The notes under the pieces are model-generated. The model did no database searches. It was given only the letters and a program-made list of their open reading frames with translations, and was not told the origin of the DNA. This document shows positions 5,288 to 9,089 of a stretch of DNA of 9,089 nt, in pieces. The translations under genes were made by a program, and so were the position numbers. Within the stretch, counting starts at the first letter, position 1, and each line of letters opens with the position of its first letter. Source of the stretch: Eubacterium sp. (GTDB lineage Bacteria; Bacillota; Clostridia; Lachnospirales; Lachnospiraceae); the NCBI GenBank assembly GCA_003486385.1, contig DNFT01000045.1, positions 1-9,089 on the forward strand, written 5' to 3'.

Positions 5288-6673
5288 TTATTTTCCCATA
5301 CAGAACTTGCCAAAAATCTCATTCACAAGGTCTTCCTCAACCGACTCACCGATAACCTTTCCAAGCTCCTCATAGGCATTCATAAGGTCAATCGTCAACA
5401 AATCCTCCGGAACCGACATAGCTGCTCCGTCCTTGACAAGCAGAAAGCTCTCCTTAGCCTGCTGCAATGCGTCCTTCTGCCTTGCGCGCGTAATCATGAC
5501 CTCATCGTTATAGGAAATCTCTCCTCCTAGGAACATCTCTTCAAGCTTTTTCTCAAGCTCTTCAATTCCGGACTGCTCCTTAGCAGAAATACTTATAACC
5601 GGACAATCAATAAATCCCTTTATGTCCTCCTGTGTTGTCTTAGTCTGAAGGTCGGATTTATTCAGGAGAACTATTACCTTTCCCTGAATACCTTCGTTAA
5701 TCATGGATATGATATCCATGTCATTGTCATCAAGCCCGGTGGAGCCATCCACAACATATATAATCAAATCTGCCTCTCTGGCAAATCTTCTCGACTTATC
5801 CACACCAAGCTTTTCCACAATATCCTCAGTCTGTCTTATGCCCGCCGTATCGATGAGCTTCAGTATGATTCCATGCAGGTTAATCTGCTCCTCAAGAGTA
5901 TCCCTCGTAGTGCCCGCAATGTCCGTAACTATCGCTCTTTCCTCGCCTAAAAGAGTGTTTAAAAGGCTGGATTTTCCGGCATTGGGCTTACCCAGTATGA
6001 CTGTCCTCACACCCTCAGTAAATATCTTACCGTTGTCAACACTTTTCAACAACTTATCCACAGCGTTTATCCACTTATCCACATAGTTATCCAACTTATC
6101 CACATAGTTATCCAGACTAATGTGCTCAGGATCGTCCAAAGCCGCCTCAATAAAGGCTATATTGTATATAAGCTCTTCCCTGATTTTTTTAATCTCTGTG
6201 GATAACTTTCCGTTTAGCATGTTCACAGAGCTTTTTAACGCGTAATTATTTTTTGCGTTTATAACGTCAATAACCGCCTCCGCCTGTGCAAGGTCAATCC
6301 TTCCGTTCAGGAACGCTCTCTTCGTAAACTCTCCCGGTTCTGCCGGTCTTGCACCATTTCTTAAGACAAGCTCAAGAATCCTTCTGGTCACATACGCACC
6401 TCCATGGCAGTCAATCTCCACCACATTCTCGCGCGTGTATGTGTTAGGCTCCTTCATAACCAGCACAAGAACCTCATCAATAAGCTCCTCACCGTCATAT
6501 ATATGTCCATAATGAGCCATGTGGCTCCTTGATTCCGATAATTTTTTATTGCTTTTTCCCTTAAAAACCCTGTCTGCAACCGTAATTGCAGCATCACCGC
6601 TTATTCTCACAATGCCAATTCCGGCATTACCCATACCTGTCGCAATCGCAGCAATTGTTTCACGACTCTCCAT
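5288..6673 (-). CDS. mnmE: tRNA modification GTPase MnmE (TrmE/ThdF)
   Basis: MnmE is the GTP-hydrolysing, folate-binding partner of MnmG in wobble-uridine (U34) tRNA modification. The chosen protein has 461 residues, the normal family length. The N-terminal TrmE folate-binding domain begins ETIAAIATGMGNAGIGIVRISG and includes CHGG and PGEFTKRAFLNGRIDLAQAEAV. The inserted G domain carries the P-loop GKPNAGKSS (228-236), TTRD (255-258), DTAG (275-278) and NKSD (338-341). The protein ends FCMGK with the conserved Cys458. The ATG at 6673 has GAGGA 5 nt upstream and matches the family start; an in-frame ATG further up lacks a ribosome binding site and lies in the upstream hairpin. Residues about 188-212 contain a local duplication, DNYVDKLDNYVDK then WINAVDK, whose DNA is a DnaA-box array. 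Confidence 0.98.
   Translation of the reverse strand: MESRETIAAIATGMGNAGIGIVRISGDAAITVADRVFKGKSNKKLSESRSHMAHYGHIYDGEELIDEVLVLVMKEPNTYTRENVVEIDCHGGAYVTRRILELVLRNGARPAEPGEFTKRAFLNGRIDLAQAEAVIDVINAKNNYALKSSVNMLNGKLSTEIKKIREELIYNIAFIEAALDDPEHISLDNYVDKLDNYVDKWINAVDKLLKSVDNGKIFTEGVRTVILGKPNAGKSSLLNTLLGEERAIVTDIAGTTRDTLEEQINLHGIILKLIDTAGIRQTEDIVEKLGVDKSRRFAREADLIIYVVDGSTGLDDNDMDIISMINEGIQGKVIVLLNKSDLQTKTTQEDIKGFIDCPVISISAKEQSGIEELEKKLEEMFLGGEISYNDEVMITRARQKDALQQAKESFLLVKDGAAMSVPEDLLTIDLMNAYEELGKVIGESVEEDLVNEIFGKFCMGK
5796..5804 (+). other. Perfect DnaA box inside mnmE
   Basis: TTATCCACA matches the DnaA box exactly and encodes V-D-K of the LGVDKSRR segment on the other strand. A one-mismatch copy, TTTTCCACA, follows at 5811-5819. 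It lies about 250 bp from the triple array at 6053-6115. Confidence 0.45.
6053..6115 (-). repeat. Three 21-bp tandem units forming a DnaA-box array within mnmE
   Basis: Units occupy 6095-6115, 6074-6094 and 6053-6073. The first two differ at one base, sharing TGGATAACTATGTGGATAAG. The third keeps TGGATAA at its start and TGTGGATAAG at its end. Each unit therefore has one perfect DnaA box on the plus strand (6054-6062, 6075-6083, 6096-6104) and one imperfect box (6067-6075 and 6108-6116 with 8 of 9, 6087-6095 with 7 of 9). Because 21 is a multiple of three the mnmE frame is kept, encoding DNYVDK-type heptads. A 21-bp period puts successive boxes about two helical turns apart, on the same face of the DNA. 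Confidence 0.85.
6197..6205 (-). other. Perfect DnaA box inside mnmE, opposite orientation
   Basis: TGTGGATAA on the plus strand is TTATCCACA on the minus strand, read in frame as L-S-T within NGKLSTEI. It lies 81 bp beyond the last box-like site of the 21-bp array and points the other way. Confidence 0.45.
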
Positions 6674-6678
6674 ACTTA

Positions 6679-6683
6679 TCCTC
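6679..6683 (-). promoter_or_regulatory. Ribosome binding site fixing the mnmE start
   Basis: GAGGA on the minus strand is 5 nt from the ATG at 6673. The in-frame ATGs at 6685 and 6730 have no comparable sequence upstream, so the longer reading frames are unlikely to be used. Confidence 0.65.
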
Positions 6684-6701
6684 ATTTCTATATAACTTAA
6701 A

Positions 6702-6735
6702 AAGATGTGCACATATTCGCATACGCACACATCTT
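6702..6735 (-). terminator. Hairpin with T-run between jag and mnmE (terminator or attenuator)
   Basis: On the minus strand AAGATGTG (6735-6728) pairs with CACATCTT (6709-6702), extendable by three inner pairs including two G-U, with a 12-nt loop. TTTTT (6703-6699) overlaps the end of the stem and follows it, as in an intrinsic terminator. It stands 37 bp after the jag stop and 28 bp before the mnmE start, so it could reduce read-through into mnmE. Confidence 0.5.
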
Positions 6736-6736
6736 G

Positions 6737-6765
6737 ATAATATGTTACTTTTAAGTTGAATGCAA
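6737..6765 (-). promoter_or_regulatory. Candidate promoter for mnmE
   Basis: On the minus strand TTGCAT (6765-6760) and TATTAT (6742-6737) are separated by 17 bp. The -10 has 5 of 6 consensus bases, the -35 only 3 of 6. The predicted start, near 6730, falls inside the 5' arm of the following hairpin, so transcripts begun here would lack part of that stem. Confidence 0.35.
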
Positions 6766-6772
6766 GGATAAT

Positions 6773-7645
6773 TTACGCATTTCTCTTCAAATATACAACT
6801 ACATGGCGGAAAGGCTCCTCGCCCTCGCTTCTTGTTGATACATACTTGTCATTCTGAAGTGCTGAATGTATGATTCTTCTCTCATACGGATTCATCGGCT
6901 CAAGAGAAACAGGCTTTCTGGTTCTCTTAACCTTGTATGCAATATTCTTTGCAAGAGACTCGAGTGTCTCCTTTCTTCTTGCACGGTAATTTTCGGCATC
7001 TAACTTCACGCGAAAATATCCGTCTGCTTCCTTGTTAGCCACAAGGCTTACAAGATACTGTAATGAGTCAAGTGTCTGACCTCTCTTACCGATAAGAACT
7101 CCCATGTTCTCGCCTACAAGCTCTATATCAACGGAGCCTTCGTTCTCATCAATAACGACCTTAACCTCAGCTTCCATATCCATTGCCTTTAAAACATCGC
7201 CAAGGAACTTCTTAATTGCCGGTTCCATATTATCACCTGCAACCGGTCTCTTTGAAGTCCTGTCCATATTCTCTTCCGGCTTCTGGGCAGGAGTGCTCTT
7301 AACCTGTAACGGCTTCTCAGTATTGACAGGCTTAACATTCTCTGAAGCTCTTTTAAATTCATTCTTAGGTGCCTGAGTATCCACTTTTTTAACTTCAGGC
7401 TTCTTAAAAGGCTTGCTCTCCTGCTTAGGAGCCGCTACTGCCTCTTTGACCACCTGCTCAAATTCATCCTGTGCATCAGCTATGCGAACTTTAATCACTG
7501 CAGGACGTCTGTTGATTCCCAAAAATCCGTTGCTTCCCTTGTCAACTACCTCATACTCAAGCTTATCGCTTGTCACAGAAAGCTTAATAGTCGCATTAGT
7601 AATGGCTTCGTCTACCGTTTTGCCGGTAATCTCTATATACTCCAT
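6773..7645 (-). CDS. khpB: RNA-binding protein Jag/KhpB (Jag-N, KH and R3H domains)
   Basis: Jag, also called KhpB or EloR, is a cytoplasmic RNA-binding protein. In streptococci and relatives it works with KhpA and influences cell elongation and division; its gene typically follows yidC. The 290-residue protein shows a Jag-N domain at 1-54 (MEYIEITGKTVDEAI, then GSNGFLGINRRPAVIKVR). A Lys/Pro/Glu-rich linker of about 80 residues follows (56-135). A KH domain has the GxxG loop IGKRGQ at 185-190 and continues TLDSLQYLVS. The R3H domain near 230-289 contains MNPYERRIIHSAL with Arg256/Arg257 and His260. All three domains are intact. GGAGG lies 9 nt before the ATG, in the 18-bp gap after the yidC stop, so the two genes are probably co-transcribed and co-translated. 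Its role in this organism is inferred from the family. Confidence 0.96.
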   Translation of the reverse strand: MEYIEITGKTVDEAITNATIKLSVTSDKLEYEVVDKGSNGFLGINRRPAVIKVRIADAQDEFEQVVKEAVAAPKQESKPFKKPEVKKVDTQAPKNEFKRASENVKPVNTEKPLQVKSTPAQKPEENMDRTSKRPVAGDNMEPAIKKFLGDVLKAMDMEAEVKVVIDENEGSVDIELVGENMGVLIGKRGQTLDSLQYLVSLVANKEADGYFRVKLDAENYRARRKETLESLAKNIAYKVKRTRKPVSLEPMNPYERRIIHSALQNDKYVSTRSEGEEPFRHVVVYLKRNA

Positions 7646-7663
7646 GATATTTTTCCTCCAATA

Positions 7664-8884
7664 CTAATTCTTTGAATTTTTCTCATTGTACATCTTAACC
7701 ATATTCGCCTTTGCCGCAAGTGAACCCGGCTTCGCGTTCTGGTTGTAATATTCTGTAGATTCTTTGATTTCCTTGGCGCGCTCGCCTCTTCTGGCAACCT
7801 CGTCCTCTTTTCTCTGTACAGCCTCCTCATAATTGGTTACCGCTGAGGTATCAACCTTTTTAGGAGGAAGTCCCTTCTTAGCCCTCTTCTTATTAACCTT
7901 ATCCATGTTCTTGGCAATGAGCTTTTCCACATCAACCTTGTCCATGTACTTGTTAATAAAAATCTGCTGTATACACTGCACAACACTACCCATAATCCAG
8001 TAAAGTCCAAGACCGCTAGGCATGGAAACACAGAACACAGCCGAAATAACAGGCATCATTGTGTTCATCATCTTCATTGACTGTGCTGCCGTGTTGTTCT
8101 CGTCATCATTATTCACAGGGTTCTTCGACTGCATGAGCTTTACGGAAAGCCACTGTGTAAGACCAGCTAAAAGAGGAATTAAAAGTGCAAGGCTGAGCTT
8201 AAAGCCCGGCGCTGTCGCTAAGTTAATTCCGAAGAAATTGTTTACATGTAAAATCTTCTCAGACTGCTGTGCTATCGTATCGGAAATTCCGTTTCCATAG
8301 CCTGTAAAAGCATTCTTAAGTGTCTCCCACTGTTCTGAAGAAAATGCATTTAAGAACCTAAGAAGTGCATCCTCTGTATCATAAGCTGTTGTGGTAAGTC
8401 CACTGTCAATAAGTACCTGACTGTAATTCGTTACACCTTTTATCGCACTGATTACAGGCTCAAATAACGCCTTTACTCTAGGAACATAATATGGAATATC
8501 ACGAACTACCGCGAAAATTCCGTAGAAAATAGGAAGCTGTATAAACATCTGAAGGCATCCGCCTGTAGGAGATGTACCATACTTCTCGTAGACAGCCTTC
8601 GTCTCAAGCTGCATTTTCTGTATGGACGCAGTATCGTTTTTACCCTTATATTTATTCTGAATCGCCGCAATCTCAGGCTGCATCATAGCTGACAGCTTGG
8701 AGAATCTCTGCTGCTTTATTGTCATAGGCATCATTATAAGCCTTACAATAATTGTAAACAGAATAATACATAATCCGATGTTAAAACCACCGGTGATAAA
8801 GAACAACGCCTGCATAATATAGCCCATTAACAAGGCGATAAAATCGATAATATCACCAAGAATAGGCACTCTTAATAAAATCAT
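7664..8884 (-). CDS. yidC: Membrane protein insertase YidC/Oxa1 family
   Basis: YidC inserts and folds membrane proteins, alone or with SecYEG. The 406-residue protein has a hydrophobic N-terminal segment (13-32). The first core helix (36-54) contains FTIIVRLIMMP with Arg48, the conserved positive charge of the hydrophilic groove. A cytoplasmic region follows (55-105), then a helix at about 109-128 (GGCLQMFIQLPIFYGIFAVV). Further helices lie at about 229-250 and in the paired region 276-310 (VSMPSGLGLYWIMGSVVQ). It is longer than the roughly 260-residue B. subtilis SpoIIIJ. The extra length is an external loop of about 80 residues after the second core helix and a very charged, basic tail of about 95 residues (311-406), which could bind ribosomes. 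There is no obvious lipobox cysteine near the start. AGGAA lies 5-6 nt upstream of the ATG. jag follows after 18 bp. Confidence 0.97.
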   Translation of the reverse strand: MILLRVPILGDIIDFIALLMGYIMQALFFITGGFNIGLCIILFTIIVRLIMMPMTIKQQRFSKLSAMMQPEIAAIQNKYKGKNDTASIQKMQLETKAVYEKYGTSPTGGCLQMFIQLPIFYGIFAVVRDIPYYVPRVKALFEPVISAIKGVTNYSQVLIDSGLTTTAYDTEDALLRFLNAFSSEQWETLKNAFTGYGNGISDTIAQQSEKILHVNNFFGINLATAPGFKLSLALLIPLLAGLTQWLSVKLMQSKNPVNNDDENNTAAQSMKMMNTMMPVISAVFCVSMPSGLGLYWIMGSVVQCIQQIFINKYMDKVDVEKLIAKNMDKVNKKRAKKGLPPKKVDTSAVTNYEEAVQRKEDEVARRGERAKEIKESTEYYNQNAKPGSLAAKANMVKMYNEKNSKN

Positions 8885-8941
8885 TGTTATTCCTATTCCT
8901 TCCCGGTCATTATCATACTCGATGAAAATAACCCATTATAT

Positions 8942-9040
8942 TTAGAAAGACCAGAGACCTTCTAAAATCATAACCATATTCTTACCATAACCTGAACCAT
9001 CAGTTCCATCATAATCCGAACCATCTGTTCCATCATAATT
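8942..9040 (-). pseudogene. Open frame after the TGA, possibly a cut-off repeat tail
   Basis: The same frame stays open for 32 codons after the TGA at 9043-9041: NYDGTDGS, DYDGTDGS, then GYGKNMVMILEGLWSF and a TAA at 8944-8942. The TGA exists because of a single base (C at 9042, where the other units have G). The stretch looks like the former end of the repeat protein, lost by one substitution, 57 bp before the yidC start. This is inference; there is no ribosome binding site for separate translation. Confidence 0.25.
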
Positions 9041-9089
9041 TCAACCGTAGGTTCCATCATAATTTGAACCGTAGGTTCCATCATAATTT
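8994..9089 (-). repeat. Four tandem 24-bp repeats, continuing past the window edge
   Basis: Units at 8994-9017, 9018-9041, 9042-9065 and 9066-9089 are each exactly 24 bp. They share the core GTTCCATCATAAT; the two rightmost units differ from each other at one base. A degenerate unit can be seen at about 8970-8993. As 24 is divisible by three, the frame is constant: on the minus strand the units read NYDGTYGS, NYDGTYG-stop, NYDGTDGS, DYDGTDGS. The array probably extends to the right beyond 9089. Confidence 0.9.
9041..9089 (-). CDS. Possible 3' end of an upstream gene with octapeptide repeats (partial)
   Basis: Reading the minus strand from the edge gives NYDGTYGS NYDGTYG and a TGA at 9043-9041. 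If coding, this is the C-terminal end of a gene starting beyond the window. In related genomes the genes before yidC are rnpA and yidD, so a YidD with a repetitive Asn/Tyr/Asp/Gly tail is possible. Only 15 residues are visible and none are from a conserved domain, so identity is open. It may also be non-coding repeat DNA. Confidence 0.35.
   Translation of the reverse strand, partial: NYDGTYGSNYDGTYG

Noticed and set aside
4609..5355. Plus-strand open frame of 248 codons
   Set aside because: It is antisense to mnmG, whose minus-strand protein is fully conserved; no domain or ribosome binding site supports it.
6656..6664. Partial parS (TGTTTCACG) in mnmE
   Set aside because: Only one half of the palindrome matches; the other half is unrelated, so ParB binding is not expected.
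6674..6730. N-terminal extension of MnmE (MCVCEYVHIF...) or a leader peptide
   Set aside because: The extension has no Shine-Dalgarno sequence, overlaps the hairpin and is not part of the MnmE family start.
8109..8117. DnaA box match TTATTCACA inside yidC
   Set aside because: A single isolated consensus match is compatible with chance over 9 kb.
8994..9089. CRISPR array
   Set aside because: The 24-bp units are contiguous with no spacers and keep a reading frame, so this is a tandem repeat.

Overview
The window looks like chromosomal DNA from a low-GC Bacillota, most likely class Clostridia and plausibly Lachnospiraceae. That is inferred from gene order, AT-rich spacers, strong AGGAGG-type ribosome binding sites and protein style; no rRNA or other phylogenetic marker is present. 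The minus strand carries the conserved origin-proximal cluster yidC - jag(khpB) - mnmE - mnmG - rsmG. In Bacillota this block normally continues upstream into rnpA and rpmH next to dnaA/oriC, and downstream into noc/parA/parB. The replication origin is therefore expected just beyond the right edge.

Layout from right to left (direction of transcription). Four tandem 24-bp repeats lie at 8994-9089 and would encode the octapeptide NYDGT(Y/D)GS at the tail of an upstream gene cut by the edge (possibly yidD). Then come yidC (membrane insertase) and jag/khpB (RNA-binding partner). A short regulatory gap with a candidate promoter and a hairpin followed by a T-run precedes mnmE. Then mnmE and mnmG (the two halves of the tRNA wobble-uridine modification enzyme), and rsmG (16S rRNA G527 methyltransferase). 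A 48-bp perfect palindrome serves as a shared terminator between rsmG and a convergent plus-strand gene for an alpha/beta-hydrolase-fold protein with atypical active-site motifs. An AT-rich gap of about 690 bp (726-1415) separates that gene from a divergent minus-strand DegU/NarL-type response regulator. The regulator ends just before a 34-bp perfect palindrome whose core is an exact parS sequence.

The genes fit a growth-linked, origin-proximal neighbourhood for membrane protein insertion, RNA binding, tRNA modification and ribosome maturation. The most notable signals concern chromosome replication and segregation. The consensus parS is buried inside a terminator-like hairpin. A cluster of DnaA-box sequences (TTATCCACA) is written into the mnmE coding sequence as three 21-bp units, with two further perfect boxes nearby. 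More DnaA-box matches lie in the large gap upstream of the response regulator. No mobile element, CRISPR array or RNA gene was recognised.
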